Assembly: GCA_018240435.1 (NCBI GenBank)
Contig: JAFEFT010000006.1
Location: forward strand, 1 to 45,979
Direction of reading: 5' to 3'
DNA from: Pseudomonadota bacterium
GTDB lineage: Bacteria > Pseudomonadota > Gammaproteobacteria > Xanthomonadales > Xanthomonadaceae
Length of the DNA stretch: 45,979 nt
In this document: in pieces, positions 7,738 through 17,152 of the stretch
Numbering within the stretch: the stretch's first letter is position 1
How the letters are laid out: each line of letters begins with the position of its first letter
Translations under genes and position numbers: made by a program
The notes under the pieces: generated by a model
What the model saw: the letters and a program-made list of their open reading frames with translations, nothing else
Told to the model about the DNA's origin: nothing
Database searches by the model: none

Positions 7738-7992
7738 GCGCCGACACGCCCAGGCCGTTCCAGATTTCCAAACAGGAAACGCGGACATGCCTCTGATGAA
7801 ATGGGCGCGGCCTACGCTGCGGGCTATGCACTCGGCAAGCCGAAAACTGCTGGTGATTCCTGCGCACTGCGGGCGCTTCGGCTTGCAGTCCCATGCGGGC
7901 CTGCTATTGCCGGGCGGGAAGCCCGGTCACGTCAACGCCGCCGCCTGAACTTCCGTGATGGCGGCGGCGTTCCGACTCGGCTGTGAACGCGG

Positions 7993-8202
7993 TTACTCCT
8001 TCGTCTCGATGAGCCACCACACGGCACGCGGCAAGGCGCGGCCCGTGATGGGGTGAATGTCAGTGAGGTCGGCGAGGGCCGACCAGCCCGAGGGCGGGCG
8101 GTAGCCGCGCACGTCGCCGTCGCCGTGCCAGCGGCGGACGCGCACCGTGCCGGGGGCGTAGATCGCCGCCATGCGCGGGCGGCTGGTGTTGGTGCGGGTC
8201 AT
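7993..8202 (-). CDS. Hypothetical 69-residue ICE protein
   Basis: I do not recognise the family. The start at 8202 has AAGGAGA seven bases upstream, a good ribosome site, and the frame is translated as MTRTNTSRPRMAAIYAPGTV and onward, ending PRAVWWLIETKE. The protein is basic, without a membrane segment or cysteine pair; the WWLIE end and central HGDGDVRGYRPPSGW segment look like a small beta-rich domain. It lies 62 bp downstream of parB, separated by a strong hairpin, and is probably expressed from the same transcript. The longer frame from 8268 overlaps the hairpin and the parB stop and is less likely. Confidence 0.65.
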   Translation of the reverse strand: MTRTNTSRPRMAAIYAPGTVRVRRWHGDGDVRGYRPPSGWSALADLTDIHPITGRALPRAVWWLIETKE

Positions 8203-8222
8203 GGGGGCTTCTCCTTGCAGCG

Positions 8223-8250
8223 AAGCGCCCCGGTCGAGGCCGGGGCGCTT
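8223..8250 (-). terminator. Hairpin between parB and the downstream small gene
   Basis: AAGCGCCCCGG (8223-8233) pairs perfectly with CCGGGGCGCTT (8240-8250) across a 6-nt loop. It lies 15 bp after the parB stop and just before the ribosome site of the 69-residue gene. Only two T residues follow, so it may act as a partial terminator or an mRNA stabiliser between the two genes. Confidence 0.45.
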
Positions 8251-8264
8251 GCCTTCGGCGCGGG

Positions 8265-10313
8265 TCAAGCGGCCAGCGCCTCTGCGGGTTCATCCGCCAC
8301 GGCATCGGCATCCTCCGGGGCGTCCTGCGCCTGCGTTTCCGCCGGCGCAGCTTCCGGGCCTTCGGCCTTGAAGATGGCGGGCATCCAGCCCGTGCCATCG
8401 GCCAGCCGTTCGGCTTCGCTGGCAATGTCGGCCTTCTTCAACTTCGCCAGTCGGGTGACGGATTCCGGTGCAAACGCGGCCACGGCATCCAGAATCACGG
8501 CCTTGGAAATGTGCTTGAAGTAGCCTTCTGCGGTCGGCTTCCACCATGCGGCCATGTCGAGGCCCACGGCCTGCGCCAGTTCCTCGCCGGGTTGCTGCAC
8601 CGTGGCGCGAGGCGTCACCACGTCCACCGTGGAAGCCACGCACACGGCCAGCAGCCGCACCAGTTCGTCTTGCGATTTCGCCAGCAGCACGGCGAACAGT
8701 TCGGCGCTGTCCTCCGGCAAGGCTTCACCGGCCACCTGTTGCAGTTCGCGCAGCGCCACGGCGGCGGGCGATTCCGGCCAGTCCGGGGCCATGCCTTCCA
8801 GTCGGTCTTGCGTCGTGAGGCGCACGCCGAGCGGCAGGCCATCGCCGTAGGCGTCGGGCTGCAAGACGGTCTGCACCATGCCATGCACCAGCGCGGCCAG
8901 CGCGACGTGCGGATGCCGTGCGACTTCGATTTGCAGCGCCGCCGTGCGGTGGGCGCTCAACCGCTGCGCCAGCCGGTCGGACAGGCTCGCGGCCTTGGGC
9001 GCGTCGTCGGCGTCCTCGTGCTCGTCGTTGGCGGCTTCGCCTTCGGCACTGCCGAAACCGCGCCGCAGCTTTTCCAGCGTGCGCAGCGCCTTGGCCTCGG
9101 CTTCGCGCAGCAGGCCGCGATGAATGACGGCCTCGCCGTTGCGGTCGATGGTGACGATGGCACCGGCCACCTCGCGCACCTCGGGGGCATAGCCCTGCAA
9201 GGCATCCTCCGCGTCTTGCAGTTCCCCGACCACCTGATCGCGCCGCTGTTCCAGCTTCTCGGCCTTGGCCTCGTCCTCGGCGTCGCAGGCTTCTTCCAGT
9301 TCGGCGTCGATCTTTTCGAGGCGGGTTTCCAGCGAGGCGATGCGGCGGGCTTCGCGGGTGGTCGGCTCGCGACGATGGCGCGGGGCGTTCTGGAACGCCT
9401 GCCGTTCCTCGTAGGCCAGATGCGGCACGGCCTCCACCCATGCCCACCCCTCGGCGCGCACGTCCTCGGCCAGCGTTGCAAGCTTGTCGCGCACCAGCGT
9501 TTCCAGCACTGCGGTATCGGTGAGGTAGGTTCCGGCATCGCCTTCTGCGAACAGGTCGCGGCGGATGCCACCGCCTGCCTGCTGGTAGGTATCCAGCCCG
9601 ACGAAGCGCACCAGCGCGTGCGTGGCGTCGATTTCGCGCTCGGTCAGGCGCTCGCGCAGCTTGGACGGGCTGCGCTGCCATTCCGGCGCACCATAGAACG
9701 CGGCTTCCTGCGCGGCGTGGTCGTCGGTGATGGTCAAGGCCATCAACTGTTCCAGCGTCACACCACCGGCCCGGTAGTCGGCCATCAGGCGCGGCGATAC
9801 GTTCGCCAGCTTCAAGCGGCGCTGCACCACCAGCGGGGACACGCCGAAGTCGGCGGCAATGTCTTCGACGGGCCGGCCTTCCTTGACCAGCGCGGCGAAG
9901 GCCGCGAACTGGTCGGCGGGGTGCATGTTCTCGCGCTGCACGTTCTCCGCGAGGCTGACGGTGCGCGCGGACGCATCGGCCACCAGCAGGCACGGCACTT
10001 CGTAGTCGGCGGGGATGCGCTTCTTCTTCGCCAGCAGCTTCAAGGCGGTCAGGCGGCGGTCGCCTGCCACCACTTCGTAAGCCTCGCCATCGGTGGAAAG
10101 GATGACGATCAGGTTTTGCAGCAGGCCGATGCGGGCAATGCTCGCGGCCAGTTCGGGGATGGACTGGCGCGGGGTCGTGCGGACGTTGCGCTTGGAGCGG
10201 CGCGGCAACAGTTGCGACAGCGGAACCAAGATCAGGTTCTTGGTCGGGTCTGCCACTTCCAGCGGTGCGGCGGCTTCGATGGCGACGGTTTCGGTTTTGA
10301 GTACGGCGTTCAT
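8265..10313 (-). CDS. parB: Large ParB/RepB/Spo0J-family protein
   Basis: This 682-residue protein carries the ParB N-terminal domain at about residues 30-130 (LVPLSQLLPRRSKRNVRTTP; EVVAGDRRLTALKLLAKKKR; SLAENVQRENMHPADQFAAF) followed by the HTH region (VEDIAADFGVSPLVVQRRLK, about 145-175). The GDRR and ENxxRE boxes are those used for CTP binding in the ParB family. The remaining 450 residues form a long C-terminal extension with an acidic coiled-coil-like stretch (SLETRLEKIDAELEEACDAE, about 345-385). It is about twice the size of chromosomal ParB and is typical of the large ParB-like proteins of ICEs. It is far from parA, so it may not form a classical ParABS pair; nicking or regulatory roles have been proposed for ICE-type ParB proteins. 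Confidence 0.92.
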   Translation of the reverse strand: MNAVLKTETVAIEAAAPLEVADPTKNLILVPLSQLLPRRSKRNVRTTPRQSIPELAASIARIGLLQNLIVILSTDGEAYEVVAGDRRLTALKLLAKKKRIPADYEVPCLLVADASARTVSLAENVQRENMHPADQFAAFAALVKEGRPVEDIAADFGVSPLVVQRRLKLANVSPRLMADYRAGGVTLEQLMALTITDDHAAQEAAFYGAPEWQRSPSKLRERLTEREIDATHALVRFVGLDTYQQAGGGIRRDLFAEGDAGTYLTDTAVLETLVRDKLATLAEDVRAEGWAWVEAVPHLAYEERQAFQNAPRHRREPTTREARRIASLETRLEKIDAELEEACDAEDEAKAEKLEQRRDQVVGELQDAEDALQGYAPEVREVAGAIVTIDRNGEAVIHRGLLREAEAKALRTLEKLRRGFGSAEGEAANDEHEDADDAPKAASLSDRLAQRLSAHRTAALQIEVARHPHVALAALVHGMVQTVLQPDAYGDGLPLGVRLTTQDRLEGMAPDWPESPAAVALRELQQVAGEALPEDSAELFAVLLAKSQDELVRLLAVCVASTVDVVTPRATVQQPGEELAQAVGLDMAAWWKPTAEGYFKHISKAVILDAVAAFAPESVTRLAKLKKADIASEAERLADGTGWMPAIFKAEGPEAAPAETQAQDAPEDADAVADEPAEALAA

Positions 10314-10391
10314 GGTGATAACTCCTTGCGGTTGGGATGCAGCAGCGAGAGAAGCGGCAAGGGCTGCTGCCTGCCCCTGCCGCGTGGGGAT

Positions 10392-11216
10392 TCAGGCTTT
10401 CAACTGGCGCAGGCCATCGGCCAGCAGCCACAGGGCGCGATTGAGGCGCACGCTTTGGTCGATGCCCTGTACGGGCCGGGTGGTCTGGCGGCGGCCATTC
10501 GCGGCGCGGGCGGACAGGCCGCCTTTGGTCAAGTTCTCCTGCGTGCGGTTGAACACGCTCCACAGGTCGCGGCGGTCGTCGTCGTGGCGGCGCGGCATCA
10601 GGATTTGCGATTCCGTGATGGGCGCGGGCTTGTCCTCGTCGTACTTCAACGCCAGCGCAGCGCGGGCGAACACTTCCGATTCCCCGGCGTCGAGCGTGAT
10701 GGCGCGCATAGCATCGCGGGATTCCTGCGCCCGGTCGAAGCCGTGCAGGACTTCGTAAGCGCCTTCGATGACGTGTCCGGCTACGTCGCCCTTGTGCGGC
10801 ACGCGCACGTCGGCCACGGTGTCGCCGCAGACAAGCCCATTGCTGCAAACGAAGCGGAACATCCCGGCCAGCATCTGATAGCTGCTGGTGCCGTCATGGG
10901 AGTTCAGCAGGATGATTTCGTTGGCCTCGCGGCCGTTGATCTGGCTGGCGTGGCGCAGCCGGATCATGTGCTTGGTGTAGTCGCGGCGGTCGTCGTGGCG
11001 CACGCGGGTCTGCGTCACCATGAAAGGCTCGAAGCCTTCCCCGCGCAGTTCTTGCAACACCGTGGCAGTGGGGATGTAGCTGTACCGCTCGGAGCGGCTT
11101 TCGTGCGGGGCGTCCGCGAAGATGGACGGGGCCACGGCCCGGATTTGGTCGTCGGACAAGGGGCGTTCCGAACGCAGCATCGGGGAACGGGAAGCGAAGC
11201 GGGATGCGAGTTGCAT
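10392..11216 (-). CDS. DUF932 domain protein
   Basis: This 274-residue protein is a DUF932 member, a family found on plasmids, ICEs and phages and of unproven function. Typical segments are the N-terminal RYSYIPTATVLQELRGEGFE, the HMIRLRHAS block, the central EIILLNSHDGTSSYQMLAGM with FRFVCSNGLVCGD, and a helical C-terminus. The start at 11216 has AGGAGA a few bases upstream (TCAGGAGAAATGCC before ATG). It lies 78 bp upstream of parB and the two are likely cotranscribed. A long gene-free leader separates it from the nested mer transposon. Confidence 0.92.
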   Translation of the reverse strand: MQLASRFASRSPMLRSERPLSDDQIRAVAPSIFADAPHESRSERYSYIPTATVLQELRGEGFEPFMVTQTRVRHDDRRDYTKHMIRLRHASQINGREANEIILLNSHDGTSSYQMLAGMFRFVCSNGLVCGDTVADVRVPHKGDVAGHVIEGAYEVLHGFDRAQESRDAMRAITLDAGESEVFARAALALKYDEDKPAPITESQILMPRRHDDDRRDLWSVFNRTQENLTKGGLSARAANGRRQTTRPVQGIDQSVRLNRALWLLADGLRQLKA

Positions 11217-11743
11217 GGCATTTCTCCTGACAAAGAAAAAAGGTTTGCTGTTCACCGCACACCGGATTCCTAGATTCGGAGCCCAGCCTTTCGGCTGTTT
11301 GGTGCGGTCGGCACGAGGAACCCGGTTGGCCCTGTTGCCACCGTCTTTCCTGAGTTCATCGCCCGCGACGGTCAGGAGCGCGCGAACGAGGGCCGTCAAG
11401 GAGGCAAGCGCAGGGTTGGTGCGGCCCGCAGGCGCAGCCGAGGACACGGCCCTGCGCGCCTTGACGGCACACGGCCGCGGGCTACAGTCGCGGACAAGGT
11501 GATGAAGTCAGGAAAGGCGGATCGACAGGCGACGGCCGCTACGTTGGCGCAGACACCACGCAAGCGAAGCGCGCAGGCCCGGATCTCGGAGCCGGGCCGA
11601 AGGCCGCGCCGGCGCAGCCGGGGCGGCGGCATTGCAGGGGCGCCAAGCGCAGCGCGGCGGGGATAGCCCGCAGGGCTTTCCCCTGGAGTGCAAGCGCAGC
11701 GCGCAGCGCCGAAGGCGCGAAAGCATCGACATCAGACGCAGCA
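11217..11743. other. 527-bp GC-rich leader upstream of DUF932, no gene
   Basis: No convincing gene is present. It carries copy B of the type 1 repeat (11637-11723) and, at its distal end, the target duplication of the mer transposon. Before that insertion the leader would have continued directly into the terminator at 16375-16410. Confidence 0.5.
11637..11723. repeat. ICE leader repeat type 1, copy B, with conserved hairpin
   Basis: Direct repeat of 7574-7663. The hairpin is at 11659-11683: GGGGATAGCCC, loop GCA, GGGCTTTCCCC. The shared flanks extend about 20 bp to the left and 40 bp to the right, ending GAAGGCGCGAA. It lies about 440 bp upstream of the DUF932 start. Confidence 0.75.
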
Positions 11744-11751
11744 AAAAGAAA
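11744..11751. repeat. Left target-site duplication of the mer transposon
   Basis: AAAAGAAA directly abuts the left terminal inverted repeat and is identical to the 8 bases directly outside the right terminal inverted repeat (16375-16382). An 8-bp duplication is characteristic of the ISL3 family. Confidence 0.92.
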
Positions 11752-11774
11752 GGGTATCCGGATTTTAGTGTGGG
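11752..11774. repeat. Left terminal inverted repeat (IRL)
   Basis: It reads GGGTATCCGGA, TTTTA, GTGTGGG. Compared with IRR read inward it differs only at positions 12, 14 and 16. Confidence 0.92.
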
Positions 11775-11853
11775 AAGACCGCACTAGCCCTTCTTGTCTG
11801 ACAGCTCTCGTTCGGTAGGTTTCTGGTATCGCAAGGCTTACGCGCTTTTAGCC

Positions 11854-11864
11854 TTCAGTGTGGG
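11854..11864. repeat. Left subterminal copy of the terminal-repeat motif
   Basis: TTCAGTGTGGG repeats the inner end of IRL (TTTAGTGTGGG) about 90 bp further inside and in the same orientation. It may be an additional transposase-binding site. Confidence 0.4.
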
Positions 11865-11977
11865 CTTTGTCTGGCGCATGTCGGTGCAAGGAAACAATCA
11901 GTGGCAGGTCACCTTGCCCCCGGCTCGAACTGGGGTTTGAGGCGCAGTGGAACGGAAAACCGGGTTAAGCCACGCGC

Positions 11978-12385
11978 CTAGCTCCCGTGCAGAGAATCGA
12001 TCAGCGGGCACGACACAGTGCCTCGCTGCGCATGGCACTCGTTGACCAACCGTGACAGCACCGCTTCGATTCGCGTCAGGTCCGCCATCTTGGTGCGCAC
12101 GTCGGTGAGCTGGAGCGCAGCCAGCTCGGCGGCTTCGCTGCAGTGAGTGCCGTCCTCAAGCTGTAGGAGTTGGCCGACTTCGTCCAGGTTGAACCCCAGC
12201 CGCTGGGCGGATTTCACGAAACGCACCCGCGCCACGTCCGCCGATCCGTAGCGGCGAATACTGCCGACGGGCCGACCTGGTTCTGGCAATAACCCCTTGC
12301 GCTGATAGAACCGGATGGTCTCCACGTTGACCCCAGCGGCCTTGGCGAAAGCCCCGATGGTCAGTGTTTGCGGATCGTTCACCAT
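11978..12385 (-). CDS. merR: Mercuric resistance regulator MerR
   Basis: This 135-residue protein represses and, on binding Hg(II), activates the divergent mer operon by untwisting its 19-bp-spaced promoter. The N-terminal winged HTH ([20 protein letters not shown], residues 8-27, with the [15 protein letters not shown] wing) is followed by the long dimerisation helix. All three metal-binding cysteines are present at 82 (HCSEA), 117 (ECHAQ) and 126 (SCPLI), the spacing found in classical MerR. Length is normal. It is transcribed away from merT, with the operator between them. Confidence 0.97.
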   Translation of the reverse strand: MVNDPQTLTIGAFAKAAGVNVETIRFYQRKGLLPEPGRPVGSIRRYGSADVARVRFVKSAQRLGFNLDEVGQLLQLEDGTHCSEAAELAALQLTDVRTKMADLTRIEAVLSRLVNECHAQRGTVSCPLIDSLHGS

Positions 12386-12390
12386 CGCGC

Positions 12391-12421
12391 TTGACTCCGT
12401 ACTTGACTACGGAAGTAACCT
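12391..12421 (+). promoter_or_regulatory. mer operator-promoter
   Basis: TTGACT (-35, 12391-12396) and TAACCT (-10, 12416-12421) are separated by 19 bp, the overlong spacer that makes mer promoters dependent on MerR. Between them lies the dyad TCCGTA (12396-12401) and TACGGA (12408-12413), the MerR binding site. Transcription runs towards merT. Confidence 0.93.
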
Positions 12422-12459
12422 TAGCGCATCACGCAACGTCTCGGAAGGAGATCCCTCAC

Positions 12460-12810
12460 ATGGCAGACCCCAGCAACGGCCGCGGTGCACTGGCCGCCGG
12501 TGGCCTCGCCGCCATCCTCGCCTCGACCTGCTGCCTCGGTCCGCTGGTGCTGATCACGCTGGGTTTCTCCGGCGCCTGGATCGGCAACTTGACCGCGCTG
12601 GAACCGTACCGGCCGATCTTCATTGGCGTGGCGCTCGTGGCGCTGTTCTTCGCGTGGCGTCGCATCTTCCGGCCGGCTCGCGCCTGCGCGCCGGACGACG
12701 CATGCGCCGTGCCCCAGGTGCGGACGGCCTACAAGGTGATCTTCTGGATCGTCACCGCCCTGGTGCTGATCGCGCTCGTGTTCCCCTACCTCATGCCCCT
12801 GTTCTACTGA
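12460..12810 (+). CDS. merT: Mercuric ion transporter MerT
   Basis: This 116-residue inner-membrane protein moves Hg(II) from periplasmic MerP into the cytoplasm for MerA. Three hydrophobic segments are evident (about 11-37, 51-69 and 88-112). The key cysteine pair is in the first segment (C24 C25, ASTCCLGPL), and the second pair is in the loop after helix two (C76 and C82, RACAPDDACA). The ATG at 12460 has a strong GGAAGGAG upstream. First gene of the MerR-controlled operon; the next gene, merP, starts 12 bp after its stop. No merC, merE or merF is present, so MerT is the only importer in this operon. Confidence 0.96.
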   Translation: MADPSNGRGALAAGGLAAILASTCCLGPLVLITLGFSGAWIGNLTALEPYRPIFIGVALVALFFAWRRIFRPARACAPDDACAVPQVRTAYKVIFWIVTALVLIALVFPYLMPLFY

Positions 12811-12822
12811 AAGGAGATTGCC

Positions 12823-14806
<1,984 letters not shown>

Positions 14807-14888
14807 TGGCTGGGCCTCTTACCTATGCTTCATCGGCTGAATCACAAATTCAGGCTGAAGCGCCGCCTCTTGCACAATGGGCTGAGGA

Positions 14889-16229
14889 CTATTCGAAATA
14901 CCCCTCTTCGAGTAGCCGCGCCAGCGTCGGGAGATAGGGGCCGTACTCGACCACGCGCGTGATCTTCTTCTTGCGCGTTGCCGCCGTGGTCATCCGCTGG
15001 AACACGAAGTCCGTGGTCATTGGGTCGTCGTCATCGACCAACACGGTTTCGATAACCGAGCCATCCTTGCGCGCCTTCTTGTCGTAGAGCATGCGCGCCC
15101 GAAGCACCTCGAAGCTGTAACCCCTGCCCATGCGGTTCATGTCTTTGGCCACTCGGTTGACTGACTCAGTATAGGCATTGGTAATCGGCTGCTCGAAGTA
15201 GGCGAAGATTTCGTCGTGCCAGTTGTGCACGGCGGTGGTCAGGTCCTTGAACGTGGCCGCCAATTCGGTCGGAATATTGGCCTGCCACTTCGCGCAGGCG
15301 GCTTCTGCTGCTGGGCGGGTCTTCTGATCCCAGATCGACAGAAATCCTTCCTTGAGCGCGTGGGCTTCGCTTAGGAGCGGGAACTGTTGGAACCATTCCC
15401 GCATCCGGTCCATATCTCTCCCTGTCAGGTCGTGCTGCCGCTTGAGCAGCAGGAACCGCTCGTCCTTGAGTTTGAGGCGCTGCCGGGTGGACAAATCCTT
15501 GCGAATGCGCTTGCGCAGCTTCTCCAGCGCGTCGTTCGCCATGCGCTGGATATGGAATCGATCGACCACGATCCGGGCCTGTGGCAGCGTGGCGCGCACC
15601 ACCTGCCGATAAACGTGGTACATGTCCATCGCCACCCACTCGACCGAGTCCTTGTCCCGCAGGTCGCGGAAATAGGGCATCAACTCGGCTTTGGCCCGGC
15701 TGGGGCGGATATCGAACACGGTCTTGCGCTCGACGTTGGTGATCATGGCCCGGTACTGGCCGATGATCTTGAGCTCGTCGATACCCAGCACCCGCGGCGT
15801 CCGGAACTGGGTCTTGGCCTCGACCTCCTCGATGAAATCGTCGAAGACGTGGCGGACCGTCTTTTCGTCCACGGCTACTTCCCGGGCAAGGGCCGCAAAG
15901 GTCTTGGAGAAGGACTGGTCGCGGATATAACGCACCAGACGCGCCGTGGCTTGGCGTTTTCCATCAAGGTCCGCCACAGGCTCAAACAAGGTCTTGGTGC
16001 AGCTTGTACAGCGATAGCGACGGCGCTGGATGAAGATCACGACGGGTTTGCCGTGCGTCGGTGTGTCCTGAAACGACTGTTCCTGTGAGCCGTGACCATG
16101 CAGGCGTCCGGTCTTGCACAGCGGGCAGGTCACCCACTGATTGACGCCTTCGGCCTTGACGACGTAACTGTCCTCGCTGGTCAGGATTTCAAGCGTCTTC
16201 AGGCTTCGCAGCTGGAGAAAGTCCGTCAC
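14889..16229 (-). CDS. tnpA: ISL3-family transposase
   Basis: This 446-residue protein is a complete ISL3-family transposase. The N-terminal zinc-binding region has two CxxC pairs (C35/C38 in VTCPLCKTG and C74/C77 in YRCTSCTKT), followed by an HTH region. The catalytic DDE triad appears as D151 (VLGIDELKII), D223 (IVVDRFHIQRM) and E355 (NAYTESVNRVAKDMNRMGRG), the usual ISL3 motifs, with the long insertion between the second D and E. It lies at the right end of the element and is transcribed inward, converging on merA with an 82-bp gap. It should act on the flanking 23-bp repeats and make 8-bp duplications, as seen. Confidence 0.95.
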   Translation of the reverse strand: MTDFLQLRSLKTLEILTSEDSYVVKAEGVNQWVTCPLCKTGRLHGHGSQEQSFQDTPTHGKPVVIFIQRRRYRCTSCTKTLFEPVADLDGKRQATARLVRYIRDQSFSKTFAALAREVAVDEKTVRHVFDDFIEEVEAKTQFRTPRVLGIDELKIIGQYRAMITNVERKTVFDIRPSRAKAELMPYFRDLRDKDSVEWVAMDMYHVYRQVVRATLPQARIVVDRFHIQRMANDALEKLRKRIRKDLSTRQRLKLKDERFLLLKRQHDLTGRDMDRMREWFQQFPLLSEAHALKEGFLSIWDQKTRPAAEAACAKWQANIPTELAATFKDLTTAVHNWHDEIFAYFEQPITNAYTESVNRVAKDMNRMGRGYSFEVLRARMLYDKKARKDGSVIETVLVDDDDPMTTDFVFQRMTTAATRKKKITRVVEYGPYLPTLARLLEEGYFE

Positions 16230-16246
16230 TCAGCACCTTGGGCGAA

Positions 16247-16262
16247 CCCACACTGAAATCCG
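16247..16262. repeat. Right subterminal copy of the terminal-repeat motif
   Basis: CCCACACTGAAATCCG is, read inward, a near copy of the middle of IRL (it matches CGGATTTTAGTGTGGG except at one position) but lacks the outer GGGTATC. It lies just upstream of the transposase start. It may be a transposase-binding or autoregulatory site, or the remnant of an older end. Confidence 0.5.
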
Positions 16263-16351
16263 ACTTTTACTCTAGCACATCCGCTCAGCCGTCCAACACC
16301 AAAATCCATTCTTTGAAAGTGATAGCTACAAAGACCCAAGGAGCCAGAACC

Positions 16352-16374
16352 CACACCAGATTCCGGATACCCAA
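16352..16374. repeat. Right terminal inverted repeat (IRR)
   Basis: Read inward from 16374 it is GGGTATCCGGA, ATCTG, GTGTGGG. It matches IRL at 20 of 23 positions and abuts the right AAAAGAAA duplication. Confidence 0.92.
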
Positions 16375-16382
16375 AAGAAAGG
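16375..16382. repeat. Right target-site duplication of the mer transposon
   Basis: AAAAGAAA, identical to 11744-11751 on the other side of the element. Confidence 0.92.
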
Positions 16383-16410
16383 CGCGTCGCCCCGAAGGAC
16401 GATGCGCCGG
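16375..16410 (-). terminator. Rho-independent terminator hit by the mer transposon
   Basis: On the minus strand GGCGCATCGTCC, a TTCG loop and GGGCGACGCGCC form a 12-bp stem (one A-C mismatch, one G-T pair), followed by TTTCTTTT. It serves the zinc-ribbon-like gene ending at 16426. The T-tract (16375-16382) is exactly the 8-bp target duplication, so the transposon inserted at the U-tract and the duplication left the terminator whole. Confidence 0.85.
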
Positions 16411-16425
16411 GTTGTCGGCGTGCGA

Positions 16426-16821
16426 TCAGTTCGCCGCCGGTGCAACCATCGACTGCAACTGCTCAATGACGCCGGGTTCGACGAACACGCACGGCTGGTT
16501 GGCTGCGATCGGCAAGTTGAACACGCGAGCGAACACCTCGCGTTTCAGGTGCGCCAGGCGACCCGTGCGATATGCCTGTTCGGGCTTTACGTTCGCACCG
16601 CCCGCCGGCGAGCCGCTGCGCTGCGGATCGCATTCGATGAGTGCGACAAAGCCATCGTCGGACAGCTTCTGGTGTTCGGCGCACAGGCCCCAGCCGGTGG
16701 CCGTGTGGTGCTCCATGCTCGCGCGCAGGCGGCGATCCAGCAGGATGGCGCCGGTGTCGAAGCGAACGCCGCAGACAAGGCAAACGTGTTGTTCAAGGGA
16801 AACGTGCGATTTGTCGTTCAT
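16426..16821 (-). CDS. Zinc-ribbon-like ICE protein (131 residues)
   Basis: I cannot assign a function. The N-terminus has a CxxC pair (HVCLVCGVRFDTGAILLDRR, C14 and C17) and a later CAEHQ segment (GWGLCAEHQKLSDDGF), so a zinc-binding knuckle is likely. The C-terminal half contains RTGRLAHLKREVFARVFNL and no further motifs. Similar proteins occur at this place in Tn4371-like ICEs and are sometimes labelled ATPase, but no Walker motif is visible. The start at 16821 is the first ATG of the family-like region. A strong terminator follows it and a 331-bp gene-free leader precedes it. Confidence 0.75.
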   Translation of the reverse strand: MNDKSHVSLEQHVCLVCGVRFDTGAILLDRRLRASMEHHTATGWGLCAEHQKLSDDGFVALIECDPQRSGSPAGGANVKPEQAYRTGRLAHLKREVFARVFNLPIAANQPCVFVEPGVIEQLQSMVAPAAN

Positions 16822-17152
16822 GACGATCTCCGGTTGCACGGGCGGAATTGCCCGGAACCGTCGCCAGCACGGCGCAGCGCAAGCAGTCAGGGGGCAAAGC
16901 CGGCCGCCAGGACGCCAGCGCGCTATACGCGCGCAGCCCTTGACGGCGAGAACGCCGTGATACGGTGAAGGGAACAGCAAGACCGCCCCACACTCCGCCC
17001 GACAATCCGCAGTGCAAGTGGAGCGCGCAGGCCCGCGAGGGCCGAAGGCGTCAGGGATCAAAGCCGGATGGCCGCGACTCGGCACGAGGCGCGGGGCGAA
17101 GCCCGCGAGCCCGACGGCGGAACGCCGGGACGCACGAATGCTTTGAATGGAA
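16822..17152. other. 331-bp leader without a gene; type 2 repeat copy at 17045-17125
   Basis: No gene is seen. The segment 17045-17125 resembles 7658-7737 (blocks GAAGGCGT, AGGGAT, AAGCCG, ATGGCCG, TCGGCACG and AGCCCG in the same order). Like the other leaders, it lies upstream of a minus-strand ICE gene with its own ribosome site. Confidence 0.5.

Larger units (their letters stand above)
6977..7992. other. 1-kb GC-rich leader upstream of DUF736, no convincing gene
   Basis: Several frames are open on both strands, but none shows a recognisable protein or steady codon use. The one short frame with a plausible ribosome site is 7787-7948 (plus strand, 53 residues, starting [26 protein letters not shown] upstream); I do not annotate it as a gene. 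The region holds copy A of the hairpin repeat (7574-7663) and one copy of a second repeat (7658-7737). Comparable long leaders precede DUF932 and the 131-residue zinc-ribbon-like gene. Confidence 0.5.

Noticed and set aside
7312-7788. Small minus-strand genes in the DUF736 leader
   Set aside because: No family similarity, no good ribosome site, and the frames cross the repeat hairpin; I prefer a noncoding leader.
8511-11273. 920-residue plus-strand open frame
   Set aside because: It lies antisense to parB and the DUF932 gene; its translation is His/Gln/Arg-rich with no domain, as expected of a shadow in GC-rich DNA.
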